Assembly (NCBI GenBank): GCA_900547955.1
Contig: URIR01000004.1
Span: 29,784 to 93,783 of the forward strand
Origin: an uncultured Eubacteriales bacterium
GTDB taxonomy: Bacteria > Bacillota > Clostridia > Christensenellales > QALW01
Reading direction: 5' to 3'
DNA length: 64,000 nt
How positions within the stretch are numbered: position 1 is the stretch's first letter; the number at the start of each line of letters is the position of its first letter. The notes beneath the pieces are model-generated. The model saw nothing but the letters and a program-made list of their open reading frames with translations. It was not told where the DNA came from and did no database searches. Positions 44,305 through 53,663 of the stretch are shown here, one piece after another. Both the position numbers and the translations under genes were made by a program.

Positions 44305-45525
44305 ATGAGCGGTAAAAAGGAAAAAGTGATACTTGCATATTCTGGAGGCTTGGATACATCTATAATAATTCCCTGGCTCAAGGAGAATTACGACTACGAG
44401 GTTATAGCCGTAGCCGGGGACGTAGGTCAGGGAGAGGAATTAGAGCCTCTTAATGAAAAAGCAATAAAAACCGGCGCCAGTAAAATATACATTGAGGACC
44501 TGCGCGAGGAATTCATAACAGATTTTATATGGCCTACCCTTAAGGCTGGAGCGCGTTATGAAAAAAAATATCTCCTGGGTACCAGCTTTGCGCGTCCTGT
44601 TATAGCAAAGCGCCTTGTGGAAATAGCCCGCAAGGAAGGCGCTGTAGCAATATGCCACGGATGTACGGGCAAGGGCAACGACCAGGTTCGCTTCGAACTC
44701 ACAATCAAGGCTTTAGCGCCCGACCTTAAAATAATAGCGCCCTGGCGGATATGGGATATCAAATCCCGCGAGGATGAAATCGACTATGCGGCGGCACGCG
44801 GAATAGACGTTCCCGTAACTAAAAAACACATATACAGCATGGACCGCAATCTCTGGCATCTCAGCCATGAGGGCGCAGATTTGGAAGAGCCCTGGAATGC
44901 TCCTCAGGATGAATTATACATGATTTCCTGCCCGGTTGAAAAGGCTCCGGATAAACCGGTATATGTTGAAATAGAATTTGAAAAGGGCATTCCTACTGCG
45001 ATAGACGGCAAGCGTATGGGAGCCATTGAAATTATGGATACTCTTAACGCCATCGGCGCTCAAAACGGCATAGGCATAGCTGATTTAGTGGAAAACCGAC
45101 TGGTGGGCATGAAGAGCAGAGGGGTTTACGAAACTCCCGGCGGTACAATTCTATTTGAGGCGCACGATATTCTTGAAGAGCTTACCTTGGATCGCGCTAC
45201 CTCACATTATAAAGAAACCATGGCTATCCGTTTTGCCGAGCTTGTATACGACGGCTGCTGGTATACTCCTCTCAGAGAAGCCATGAGCGCATTTGTAGAT
45301 AAAACCCAGGAAACTGTCAGCGGAACTGTGCGCTTAAAGCTCTATAAGGGCAATGTTATCCCCGCTGGCGTTAAATCCCCCTATTCTTTATACAGCGAAG
45401 AATTAGCTACGTTCAGCGCGGACGAGGTGTATGACCAAAAGGATTCGGCTGGTTTTATCAACCTCTTTGGCCTTCCTCTAAAAATGCGCGCGCTTATGCA
45501 GCAAAAGAATAAGGAGAACAAATAA
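44305..45525 (+). CDS. argG: Argininosuccinate synthase
   Basis: ArgG (406 residues), which joins citrulline and aspartate with ATP. The PP-loop AYSGGLDTSIIIPWL (residues 11-25), CHGCTGKGNDQVRFE, the RNLWHLSHEGADLE substrate segment and KSRGVYETPGG are intact. The ATG follows GGAGGG. The stop TAA is directly followed by the argH ATG. Confidence 0.98.
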   Translation: MSGKKEKVILAYSGGLDTSIIIPWLKENYDYEVIAVAGDVGQGEELEPLNEKAIKTGASKIYIEDLREEFITDFIWPTLKAGARYEKKYLLGTSFARPVIAKRLVEIARKEGAVAICHGCTGKGNDQVRFELTIKALAPDLKIIAPWRIWDIKSREDEIDYAAARGIDVPVTKKHIYSMDRNLWHLSHEGADLEEPWNAPQDELYMISCPVEKAPDKPVYVEIEFEKGIPTAIDGKRMGAIEIMDTLNAIGAQNGIGIADLVENRLVGMKSRGVYETPGGTILFEAHDILEELTLDRATSHYKETMAIRFAELVYDGCWYTPLREAMSAFVDKTQETVSGTVRLKLYKGNVIPAGVKSPYSLYSEELATFSADEVYDQKDSAGFINLFGLPLKMRALMQQKNKENK

Positions 45526-46902
45526 ATGAAGCTCTGGGGCGGAAGATTTAAAAAGGAAACAAGCGGGCTTATGGACGATTTTCATTCGTCCATAGGCTTT
45601 GACTGCCGTATGTACCGCGAGGACATAACAGGCAGCATAGCGCATGCCCAAATGCTGGGCAAGCAGGGCATTATACCAAAAGAGGACGCGCAAAAGATAA
45701 CCGAAGGCTTAAAAGGCATATTGGCAGATATAGACGCGGGCAAAGTAGAATTCTCTACGCAGGCGGAAGATATACACATGAATATTGAAAGCCTGCTTAT
45801 TCAGCGCATAGGAGAAGCGGGCAAGCGCCTTCATACCGGACGCAGCCGCAACGACCAGGTAGCGCTTGATATACGCATGTATCAAAAGCGCCGGATAGAT
45901 GATTTATGCGCGCTGCTGAAGGAGCTTGAAAAAGTAATCCTGAACATTGCGAAAAATAATCTGGAAACCATTATGCCCGGCTATACTCATCTGCAAAAAG
46001 CGCAGCCTATAACCTTAGCGCATCATGCCATGGCTTACTTTCAAATGTTTGCGCGGGATATCGCGCGCTTAAGGGATTGTTATGCGCGCACTAATTTATG
46101 CCCGCTTGGTTCCGGAGCCCTTGCAGGAACGACATATCCCTTGGATCGCGAATACGTCGCTCATGCTCTCGGATTTGAAGATATAACGCAAAACAGCCTG
46201 GACGGAGTTTCTGACCGGGATTTTCTCATTGAATGCGCCGCAAGCTGCTCAATAATAATGATGCACTTATCGCGCTGGTGCGAGGAACTCATATTATGGT
46301 CCAGCAATGAGTTTGGATTTGTAGAAATGGACGACGCCTTTTCTACCGGCTCCAGCATAATGCCCCAAAAAAAGAATCCTGACGCATGCGAGCTTATACG
46401 CGGTAAAACAGGACGTGTTTATGGCAGCTTAACAGCTCTGCTCACAATAATGAAATCTCTACCTCTGGCCTATAACAAGGATATGCAGGAGGATAAGGAA
46501 GCTATTTTTGACGCTGTAGATACAACTGAAAACTGCTTAAGGGTTTTTACGCGCATGCTGGATACCCTTTCGTTTAATAAAGAAAAAATGCTTTCGGGAG
46601 CGGGCCTAGGCTTTACCAACGCTACTGACGCCGCCGATTATCTGGTAAAAAAAGGCGTGCCATTTAGAGAAGCGCATGAAATTATAGGACATATGGTATT
46701 ACTCTGTCTGGAAAAAAAATGCGCTATACATCAGCTTTCCATACAGGAGCTGAAAAATATAAACCCCATATTTGAGGACGATTTTTATGACGCCGTCAGT
46801 CTGAAAACCTGCGTTGAACAACGGCTGACTCCCGGCGGTCCCTCTAAAAATGCAGTATTACAGCAAATTGCTTGGGCGGAAAATTTCCTTGAAAAGCTCT
46901 GA
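45526..46902 (+). CDS. argH: Argininosuccinate lyase
   Basis: ArgH (458 residues), which splits argininosuccinate to arginine and fumarate. MKLWGGRFKKETSGLMDDFH, HTGRSRNDQVALD, GYTHLQKAQPITLAHH, the fumarase signature SSIMPQKKNPD and MQEDKEAIFDA are all present. Its ATG immediately follows the argG stop, and the ribosome site lies within argG (AAGGAG). The large palindromic element begins seven bases after its stop. Confidence 0.98.
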   Translation: MKLWGGRFKKETSGLMDDFHSSIGFDCRMYREDITGSIAHAQMLGKQGIIPKEDAQKITEGLKGILADIDAGKVEFSTQAEDIHMNIESLLIQRIGEAGKRLHTGRSRNDQVALDIRMYQKRRIDDLCALLKELEKVILNIAKNNLETIMPGYTHLQKAQPITLAHHAMAYFQMFARDIARLRDCYARTNLCPLGSGALAGTTYPLDREYVAHALGFEDITQNSLDGVSDRDFLIECAASCSIIMMHLSRWCEELILWSSNEFGFVEMDDAFSTGSSIMPQKKNPDACELIRGKTGRVYGSLTALLTIMKSLPLAYNKDMQEDKEAIFDAVDTTENCLRVFTRMLDTLSFNKEKMLSGAGLGFTNATDAADYLVKKGVPFREAHEIIGHMVLLCLEKKCAIHQLSIQELKNINPIFEDDFYDAVSLKTCVEQRLTPGGPSKNAVLQQIAWAENFLEKL

Positions 46903-46908
46903 AAAATA

Positions 46909-47050
46909 GCTGCATATATTAAGAGCTAAGCCCCAGGGGGCGGCGCGGACGCCCGGCCTGCGGCCGGGCTGGAGCGGCCGTAGGCCGCTCTACTGCGGCT
47001 TTGCCGCAGGTCCGCGCCGCCCCCTGGGGCTTAGCTCTTATATATGCAGC
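46909..47050. repeat. Cloverleaf-shaped 142-bp palindromic element
   Basis: The outer arms 46909-46950 and 47010-47050 are complementary over 41 bp with one single-base bulge. Between them lie three perfect small hairpins, each with a three-base loop: 46951-46969 (8 bp, loop TGC), 46972-46990 (8 bp, loop GTA) and 46993-47009 (7 bp, loop TTT). They are separated by two bases (TG, TA) and abut the arms directly. The element is far richer in GC than its surroundings. It could terminate argGH transcription, but its order and size suggest a mobile or structural element. Confidence 0.9.
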
Positions 47051-47072
47051 CAGCGCCCGCTTTCGCGTTTTC

Positions 47073-47101
47073 TTTACAAATACTTTATACAATGCTATAA
47101 T
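47073..47101 (+). promoter_or_regulatory. Promoter upstream of the flippase gene
   Basis: TTTACA (47073-47078), 17 bases, TATAAT (47096-47101), a near-consensus promoter just beyond the cloverleaf element and about 227 bases ahead of the flippase start. Confidence 0.7.
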
Positions 47102-47112
47102 AATCAATAATG

Positions 47113-47147
47113 AAACGCGCGTTTCAGCATGCGCGTTTTTTGTTTTT
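47113..47147 (+). terminator. Terminator-like hairpin just after the promoter (possible attenuator)
   Basis: An 8-bp perfect stem AAACGCGC/GCGCGTTT (47113-47138) with a 10-base loop, followed by TTTGTTTTT, lies within about 10 bases of the predicted transcription start. Most transcripts from the promoter would end here unless readthrough is controlled. A 15-codon frame from the ATG at 47110 overlaps it. Confidence 0.5.
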
Positions 47148-47327
47148 AGACGTTTAAGCGGTATATTTTTTATACAATGCGCAGTAAATAAACGCGTTTT
47201 TAATAAAAACGCATTGCATTCCGATTATATCGCCCATGCGTTAATATTTAAATTATGGTATTATTTTAAAAATACCAAACAAAATAAAATTGCTGATTTA
47301 TTCGGCAATAATATATGGTGTAATCAA

Positions 47328-48857
47328 ATGCGTTCAGATAAAGCCTTTAAAAATATGCTTTCAAATATCATACTCCAGCTTGTAACAGCCGCTGTGGGAA
47401 TTATCCTCCCACGGCTATTTATAGGCGTCTACGGTTCGGAAGTAAACGGCCTTATATCCTCAATAAGCCAATTTATAACTTATATGGGACTTGTGGAAGC
47501 AGGCATAGGCTCCGCCGCTATTGTCTCGCTTTATAAGCCCCTGGCCGATAAAAACACGCAAAAAATAAACGGAGTGCTTTCAGGCGCTAAATTGTTCTAT
47601 ATAAAGTCCGGCCTTTTCTTCGTCGGGCTTGTGCTGGCTCTGGTAATTTTTTATCCTCTGCTAACCACGACCACCCTTCCCCATTCCATGGTTCGCTTAA
47701 TGATAATAATCCTGGCCGGCAGCGGCATGGTGGATTATTTCCTTCTTGGAAAATACCGCGTTTTATTAATGGCTGACCAGCATAACTACATAATAACCTC
47801 CGTTCAAACATTTGGCACAATCCTTAACGCCATCGTAAGCGTAATTCTGATACAAATGCACGCCAGCGCTCTACTTGTAAAACTAGTTGCAACTACTGTA
47901 TATGCGCTCAGATTTTTAATAATATTCTTCTATTGCCGCAAGCATTATGATTATCTTAATTTTAAGGCGGAACCCGACAGAAAAGCCTTCGCCCAGCGCT
48001 GGAGCGTATTAATACATCAGATTACAGGGCTAATAGTCAATAATACGCATATAATTATTATGACTCTCTGTCTAGGCGCCTCTGCGCTTAAGGAGGTTAG
48101 TGTTTACGGCGTATACAATATGATAGCCTATACTCTCTTCAGCCTGATGAATTCCTTTAGTACTGGTCTTACCTCCGGCTTCGGAGAAATTATTTCCAAA
48201 AAAGAACATTCAGCCTTATATAAAAGCTTTTCCAATTATGAATATATGTATTTTATAATACAATCAATATGCTACTGCTGTATGGCCGTGCTGCTGCTGC
48301 CCTTTATAAGCGTCTATTCTAAGGAATTTGCCGACGCGGCGGACTATTACCGTCCAACTATCGCAGTACTTTTTACATTGCTCGGCTATTTGCAGACTAT
48401 CCGTGTACCTGCCGGCACAATAATTATCGCCGCCGGTCACTACAGAGAAACGCGCGGACGAGCTATTATAGAATCAGCGCTTAATCTGGCCGTAGCCCTG
48501 GCGCTTGTATATCCGCTGGGCATGAGCGGCGTGCTTATAGGCTCGGTAGTATCCTATGCCTGGAGAAGCGCCGATATGATTTTTTATAATTCCCGACATC
48601 TGGTTGCTAACAGCTTAAAGCGTTCACTTTCAAGAATATTGCGTAATTTGATTGCTGCCGGCTTGTTCATAGCTGTTGGCCTGTATTTAGTGCCTTCAGT
48701 TATGGATTCCTTTTGGACGTGGGTTTTATATGCGGCCGCCACCGGCGTTTCAGCAGTTATACTTTTTGCCGGCATTAATTTACTGTTTGAAAAAAATGAA
48801 TTTATCATGCTTATGACGCGGCTCAAAAATGTACTTAAAAGAAAATTCGGCCGTTAA
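47328..48857 (+). CDS. Polysaccharide flippase-like membrane protein (MOP/Wzx superfamily)
   Basis: A 509-residue membrane protein with about 12-14 hydrophobic segments. Residues 1-45 (NMLSNIILQLVTAAVGIILP, RLFIGVYGSEVNGLISSISQ) match the Wzx/RfbX-type polysaccharide exporters of the MOP superfamily, which flip lipid-linked glycans. The start is taken as ATG 47328; the same frame extends upstream through the cloverleaf element, but that part is not protein-like. The ribosome site is weak (GGTG). The leader of about 220 bases contains further small hairpins. No other glycan genes adjoin it. Confidence 0.82.
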   Translation: MRSDKAFKNMLSNIILQLVTAAVGIILPRLFIGVYGSEVNGLISSISQFITYMGLVEAGIGSAAIVSLYKPLADKNTQKINGVLSGAKLFYIKSGLFFVGLVLALVIFYPLLTTTTLPHSMVRLMIIILAGSGMVDYFLLGKYRVLLMADQHNYIITSVQTFGTILNAIVSVILIQMHASALLVKLVATTVYALRFLIIFFYCRKHYDYLNFKAEPDRKAFAQRWSVLIHQITGLIVNNTHIIIMTLCLGASALKEVSVYGVYNMIAYTLFSLMNSFSTGLTSGFGEIISKKEHSALYKSFSNYEYMYFIIQSICYCCMAVLLLPFISVYSKEFADAADYYRPTIAVLFTLLGYLQTIRVPAGTIIIAAGHYRETRGRAIIESALNLAVALALVYPLGMSGVLIGSVVSYAWRSADMIFYNSRHLVANSLKRSLSRILRNLIAAGLFIAVGLYLVPSVMDSFWTWVLYAAATGVSAVILFAGINLLFEKNEFIMLMTRLKNVLKRKFGR

Positions 48858-48877
48858 ACTCATATAGCGGCCGAATT
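48844..48877. terminator. Hairpin overlapping the flippase stop
   Basis: A perfect 10-bp stem AATTCGGCCG/CGGCCGAATT, with the flippase stop codon in its loop. On the minus strand it runs into TTTTCTTTT, so it may end thiI transcripts as well. Confidence 0.6.
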
Positions 48878-48957
48878 AAAATATATAATATTTAATTGCC
48901 CTAAGCTTACAAGGCTCAATTAAATCAGCCCGCGGCAATTCTTCTCTTTACTGCAAA

Positions 48958-50118
48958 TCAAGCGCCGACCTTAATTATTTCAATACCGTCCAGCGCCTCG
49001 GCAATAAGCGCTTCCTCTTCCAAGGCCTTTTCCGCCTCCAGCACCTTTTCCAATCCCGGCTTTGTAGCAGGATGCCTGGGCGTAAAAACGGTACAGCAGT
49101 CCTCATAAGGCAAAATAGAGGTATTATATGTGCCTATTCTGCGGGCAATATCCATAATCTCCAATTTATCCATGCCTATCAAAGGACGAAATACAGGCAT
49201 ATTAACCGCCGCATCGGTACAATAAAGCGCATTGAGCGTCTGGCTGGCCACCTGTCCTATGCTCTCGCCTGTTATTAAGGCGCCCGCTCCGCTGCGGCGC
49301 GCAGCCTGCTCGGCTATTTTCATCATATAACGGCGCATAATTACAGTAAGATATTTATCCGGACACTTTGCATATATTTCTTCCTGAATTTTGGTAAACG
49401 GCACAATATTAAGCCTGATTTCGCCACAGTACCTTCCCAAAAGCCTGGCAAGCTCTATCACCTTATCCTTAGCCCTTTCAGAGGTATGTGGAAAGCTGTG
49501 AAAATGCACGGCGTCTATAACTACTCCCCTACGGGCTATCATATATCCCGCTACAGGGCTGTCTATACCGCCCGAAAGGAGCAGCCCCGCACGACCGCCC
49601 GTGCCCAACGGCATACCACCGGCGCATGGGATTTCTTTAACATACACATACGCCGCATCCTCACGAATCTCAATTTCAACCAAATGTTCCGGATGCTCAA
49701 CGTCCACCTTAAGCGCGGTATGCTCTAAAATATATTCCCCGGCAAGCACGGCAATTTCTGGCGACTGAATAGGAAAATGCTTATCAGCACGGCGCGCCTT
49801 TACTTTAAAAGTCCCCTCCTCAATACCCGCTTCAGCAAGCATTTTAACAGCCGTCCTCATTATTTGTTCCATATCCTTTTCGACCTGAAGCGCAGGCGAA
49901 ACGGCATGTATTCCAAAAACTCGAGTAAGCCTGTCCAGCGCCTGGTCCAAATATGCATCTGAAATATTTTTAATATATATCCTGCTCTGCGCTATGCTGA
50001 TTCTAGCTTCGCTGCCCTTAAGAGCCTCTCGAATATTATCCATCAGCCGGCGTTCAAAAAAAGGACGATTTTGCCCTTTAAGATGTATTTCTCCAACCTT
50101 TACTAATATAACATGCAT
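48958..50118 (-). CDS. thiI: tRNA 4-thiouridine sulfurtransferase ThiI
   Basis: ThiI (386 residues), which adenylates and thiolates U8 of tRNA. MHVILVKVGEIHLKGQNRPF starts a ferredoxin-like domain, followed by the THUMP domain (about 60-165) and the PP-loop ATPase with LLLSGGIDSPVAGY (about 184-197). YEDCCTVFTPRHPATKP holds cysteines near the C-terminus. There is no rhodanese domain, as is usual in Firmicutes, so sulfur must come from the NifS-like enzyme encoded just upstream. Confidence 0.96.
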   Translation of the reverse strand: MHVILVKVGEIHLKGQNRPFFERRLMDNIREALKGSEARISIAQSRIYIKNISDAYLDQALDRLTRVFGIHAVSPALQVEKDMEQIMRTAVKMLAEAGIEEGTFKVKARRADKHFPIQSPEIAVLAGEYILEHTALKVDVEHPEHLVEIEIREDAAYVYVKEIPCAGGMPLGTGGRAGLLLSGGIDSPVAGYMIARRGVVIDAVHFHSFPHTSERAKDKVIELARLLGRYCGEIRLNIVPFTKIQEEIYAKCPDKYLTVIMRRYMMKIAEQAARRSGAGALITGESIGQVASQTLNALYCTDAAVNMPVFRPLIGMDKLEIMDIARRIGTYNTSILPYEDCCTVFTPRHPATKPGLEKVLEAEKALEEEALIAEALDGIEIIKVGA

Positions 50119-50131
50119 ATTTTATACTCCT

Positions 50132-51259
50132 TTACTTTCGCCTGAACCGGCGCAGATACTTAAGCGCTTCCTCCAGCGCCCCGACCGTCTGAGAACATTC
50201 CTCCAGAGTATTAAACGCGCCTAGGCTTATTCTTATAGCGCCTCCAGCATATTTAGCGGGAACCTTCATAGCCGCAAGCACCGGGCTGACCTTATTTTTC
50301 CGGGAAGAGCATGCGCTTCCCTTCCCAACTATTACGCCCCTAGCTTCCAGCGCGCTTTGCAGGCTGGCCGCCTGAACCCCTTCAAACGCAACGCATATTA
50401 TATGCGGCGCCGTATTTTTACCAATCAAATATACGCCGTCAATGCCAGAAAGCAAATTTATATATTCTGTTTTTATTTGTGAAATTTTATCCAGCATTTT
50501 TTCTTCCTTAAAAACCTCAATAGCTCTTGTATATCCCGCTATACCAGGCATATTCAGCGTACCCGGCCTAAAGTCGTCCTGCTGCCCGCCGCCGTAAATT
50601 AAAGGAGCAATCCGAATATCCTTAGATATGGCTATGACCCCCATACCTTTAGGGCCATGCACTTTATGAGCGCTTGTCGTATAAATATCGGCGCCCGAAG
50701 GAGTTTCAAGGCGCATATGCCCCTGCACCCCGTCCGAATGAACTATACAATCAGGATTTTTAGCCTTAACCAACGCGGCTATAGCGTTAATATCATTAAT
50801 AACTCCCGTCTCATTATTTACATGCATTATGCTTACCAGCGCAGTTCTCGGCGTGACCATTTCGCCTACCCGCTGCGGCTCTATTTCCCCTGTAGGCTCA
50901 ACAGGAGCGACAAGCACCTTAACTCCCATTTTTCTAAGCAAAAGCGCCGCCTGGGAAACGGCAGGATGCTCAATTTCCGAAATAACCGCCTCCGGCTGTT
51001 CAGCGCCTCTAGCGGCGCTTAAAAGCGTTCCCGCTACAGCGGTATTAGACCCTTCAGTCCCCCCTGAAGTAAAATAAACCCGACGTTCATCCACCGTGCG
51101 GCTCAAAACCTCACGACAGCGGAAAAATTCCCTTTCCTCAGGCAGCGCGGCAGCATAAGAAGCCGAAGGATTAAAATAATCCTCCAGCATATATTTTTCA
51201 ACCGCCTCCGCCGCTTGCGCAAAGGCCCGTGTGGAAGCGCTGTTATCCAAATAAATCAT
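50132..51259 (-). CDS. Cysteine desulfurase (NifS/IscS type)
   Basis: A 375-residue PLP-dependent cysteine desulfurase. MIYLDNSASTRAFAQAAEAV, the YFTSGGTEGSNTAV loop, the PLP lysine in TTSAHKVHGPKGMGVI, and the catalytic Cys in GKGSACSSRKNKVSPVL are seen. The start ATG overlaps the stop of the preceding gene by four bases (ATGA). Its 13-base spacing to thiI marks it as the sulfur donor for ThiI (NifZ/IscS partner), not a general Fe-S cluster enzyme; no scaffold gene is adjacent. Confidence 0.95.
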   Translation of the reverse strand: MIYLDNSASTRAFAQAAEAVEKYMLEDYFNPSASYAAALPEEREFFRCREVLSRTVDERRVYFTSGGTEGSNTAVAGTLLSAARGAEQPEAVISEIEHPAVSQAALLLRKMGVKVLVAPVEPTGEIEPQRVGEMVTPRTALVSIMHVNNETGVINDINAIAALVKAKNPDCIVHSDGVQGHMRLETPSGADIYTTSAHKVHGPKGMGVIAISKDIRIAPLIYGGGQQDDFRPGTLNMPGIAGYTRAIEVFKEEKMLDKISQIKTEYINLLSGIDGVYLIGKNTAPHIICVAFEGVQAASLQSALEARGVIVGKGSACSSRKNKVSPVLAAMKVPAKYAGGAIRISLGAFNTLEECSQTVGALEEALKYLRRFRRK

Positions 51260-51777
51260 AGCCGCACCGCCCGTGGTTTCTGATTCCTTAAAGCCCTGAG
51301 CAATTCCTCGCTCGGCTCCCAAAGCACGCAGGTACGCATTTTATTATATACGCAGTCGATAAAATACGCATGCTCAGGCCCGTTAAGCGTAGCGTTGATA
51401 ACCTTAAGCCCCGCCGTATTTTTAAGCGTGTTAAACCTATCGTCGTATATAGGCGCTATACACTCTATCTCGGGCAATTCTATCCGAATCAGTTCCTTGC
51501 GCCTGCGCTGATTATAAACGCGGGCAATAGTTACAACGTCCTCATAAAATGCATAGTCGTATTCCAGCAGCGCTCTCTCCTTGCGGAAATAAGAAAATAT
51601 GGCGAAGCCTCCAAAGAGAACTGTATATATAACTCCCATAACGGTATTGTAAAACAACATTAAAATACCGAAAAAAGCCGCAGCAGCAGCTATAACCATA
51701 ACAACAAACCAAATTTTATATTTTATTTCATCCGCTTTGGTATCCTTTTTTCTGAGACATTCTTCTATGCTGGCCAT
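51256..51777 (-). CDS. Hypothetical two-helix membrane protein (DUF6106-like)
   Basis: A 173-residue protein with two adjacent hydrophobic segments (about 24-44 and 47-63) and a cytoplasmic C-terminal domain of about 105 residues (YDYAFYEDVVTIARVYNQRR, ELIRIELPEIECIAPI). It resembles an uncharacterised clostridial family that I recall as DUF6106; the label is tentative. Its stop overlaps the start of the cysteine desulfurase, so the two are co-translated. Function unknown. Confidence 0.65.
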   Translation of the reverse strand: MASIEECLRKKDTKADEIKYKIWFVVMVIAAAAAFFGILMLFYNTVMGVIYTVLFGGFAIFSYFRKERALLEYDYAFYEDVVTIARVYNQRRRKELIRIELPEIECIAPIYDDRFNTLKNTAGLKVINATLNGPEHAYFIDCVYNKMRTCVLWEPSEELLRALRNQKPRAVRL

Positions 51778-51997
51778 ATTAAATCTCGCCTTTCCTATGG
51801 ATATGCTTAAATTTTAACACAAATATAACGCTTTATCAACAGAATATAATATACTTACAGATATTTTTATTAAATATTTATTACTATTCTGCATCGCCTT
51901 AAAAATTACTGGAAATTGGATTTCTTCTATGTTATAATAAAAAAACAAACGGAAATATTTCTATTAACAACCAAACTGCATAAAAGGAGAGAAATAT

Positions 51998-53641
51998 ATG
52001 ATTTGTCCTAATTGTCTGGCTAACAATAAAAATAACGCTACAGTATGCCAAAATTGCGGCTACAGCCTAATAGAAGAAGAATTAGACGAGGCCGTAAAGG
52101 AGGAGCAGGAGGAAGAGCAGCAAATTGAGGACGAATCCGAAGCGGAAACGCCGGCGGAAATAAACCAGACCCCAGAGGCTTATACGGACCAAGCCGAGGC
52201 TCCGTATATTGAAGAACAGCCTCAAGAGGATGAACAAAAAACCATAAGCATTCCTCCGCTGCGAGAACGCACGTCCGCCCGCAGAATTCCCCAAATTGTA
52301 TACGAAGCGGATTCGGAGGAAGAAAAGAATTATTTTTCAGACCAAAGCTCCGGACATAAAAATCAATCTCCTCTGCGCACAGCTGTAACGGTGTTCTTAT
52401 GGGTGCTTATCATAGCGGCAGTTATCTTCATAGGCTTTATGCTTTACGACCGTTTTTGGGGAACTGATAATCCCTCTGACGTTAATAATACCGGCGGCGG
52501 TTCAAACATAACTTCAGGCGTCGGGTCTTCTAACGTACAGGCTCCCAGCGTAAGCCTCAAGCAGGACGAAAGCGGCGCAAGCTATTATGAATGCATTTTT
52601 TACGGTCAGCCGGGAGACAGCGTATACCTGACGGTAAAAAACCAATATTATTCCTTTGATGAAAGCGGCAAATATACCGTTGAACTGCGTCTGTCCGACT
52701 TTGTTGATGCTAAAGCCCCCCTTGAAAACACTTACAGCGCTTCGGTAACATATAGATACCGTCAGTCTAACGGCCAGGAAACAGAGTTGACTTTAGAAAA
52801 TCCGCTGGTTTTCAACATTTCCCCTACCCAATTAAAGCTTATTGCTCCAGAGGCAGAAAGTCAGGAGATTTTTGAAGAAAACTATTCGGTTATTTTCAAA
52901 GTGGACGCAGGCTCTACAGTCTTAGTAAACGGACGGGATATTTCCTCAAGCATAAACAGTCAGGGCAGGGCAACCTATAACGTTACTCTCGGCCCCGGCT
53001 CTTCAGAGGAACTAAATATACAGGCCACAGCGCCCTATCACAGCTCTATATCTAAAACTATAACCATAAGCCGCGCGCCTTTGAACGTCAATTTTTCCAT
53101 TGCGGCCAATACCCCCCGTTCGGTAAACACCGCAACTGTAGAGATTTCAGGAGTTGTAGATACCGGCGCAACGCTAAGCTGTGCCGATTATACTCTTAGC
53201 AATCCGGAAATCAACCCTCTGACAGGCGCATACCGCGTTAGCGTACAGCTGCCTGGCTACGGCAGGCACAGAATAATCCTTACTGCCACAAGCGCCGAAG
53301 GGCAAACCTCCTCCCTCGCCCATACCGTGCTTTATCTGCCCGAGGAGGACGCATATACCCGAGACGTTTGGGTATACGACCCGGCTATTGTTTCCGACCC
53401 GTCGCGCTATATAGGAAGAAATTATCTGCTTAACGGCGTGGACGTTGTGGAGATACTGGACAGTCCCAATACCATTTTCACCGTCAATATGGGTACAGAT
53501 GAAGCCCCTCAGTATCTTGCCGTAGAATATTACGGTTCCCGCAGCATACAGCCGGGTGACACCTACCGCATCTTCGGTCAGGTAATAGGCTCTTATCAGG
53601 GCATGACCCTTATAGGCGGATATTTTTTGTATACAAATTAA
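51998..53641 (+). CDS. Zinc-ribbon, single-pass surface protein with beta domains
   Basis: A 547-residue protein. An N-terminal zinc ribbon (CPNC at 3-6 and CQNC at 17-20) is followed by a very acidic linker (about 25-110), then one membrane segment (about 128-150, TAVTVFLWVLIIAAVIFIGF). The outside part, about 395 residues, contains a Gly/Ser/Asn linker and at least three beta-sandwich-like repeats (for example FSIAANTPRSVNTATVEISG and LSCADYTLSNPEINPLTG) and ends in an OB-like domain (RNYLLNGVDVVEILDSPN). It may sense or bind something at the cell surface. Function unknown. The ATG follows AGGAGAG. Confidence 0.75.
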   Translation: MICPNCLANNKNNATVCQNCGYSLIEEELDEAVKEEQEEEQQIEDESEAETPAEINQTPEAYTDQAEAPYIEEQPQEDEQKTISIPPLRERTSARRIPQIVYEADSEEEKNYFSDQSSGHKNQSPLRTAVTVFLWVLIIAAVIFIGFMLYDRFWGTDNPSDVNNTGGGSNITSGVGSSNVQAPSVSLKQDESGASYYECIFYGQPGDSVYLTVKNQYYSFDESGKYTVELRLSDFVDAKAPLENTYSASVTYRYRQSNGQETELTLENPLVFNISPTQLKLIAPEAESQEIFEENYSVIFKVDAGSTVLVNGRDISSSINSQGRATYNVTLGPGSSEELNIQATAPYHSSISKTITISRAPLNVNFSIAANTPRSVNTATVEISGVVDTGATLSCADYTLSNPEINPLTGAYRVSVQLPGYGRHRIILTATSAEGQTSSLAHTVLYLPEEDAYTRDVWVYDPAIVSDPSRYIGRNYLLNGVDVVEILDSPNTIFTVNMGTDEAPQYLAVEYYGSRSIQPGDTYRIFGQVIGSYQGMTLIGGYFLYTN

Positions 53642-53663
53642 TATAGTGCGTTCAGCGGATTCC

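Noticed and set aside
47001..47327. N-terminal extension of the flippase frame through the palindrome
   Set aside because: The added 109 residues come from the inverted repeat and an intergenic leader with promoter and terminator; protein similarity begins at the ATG at 47328.
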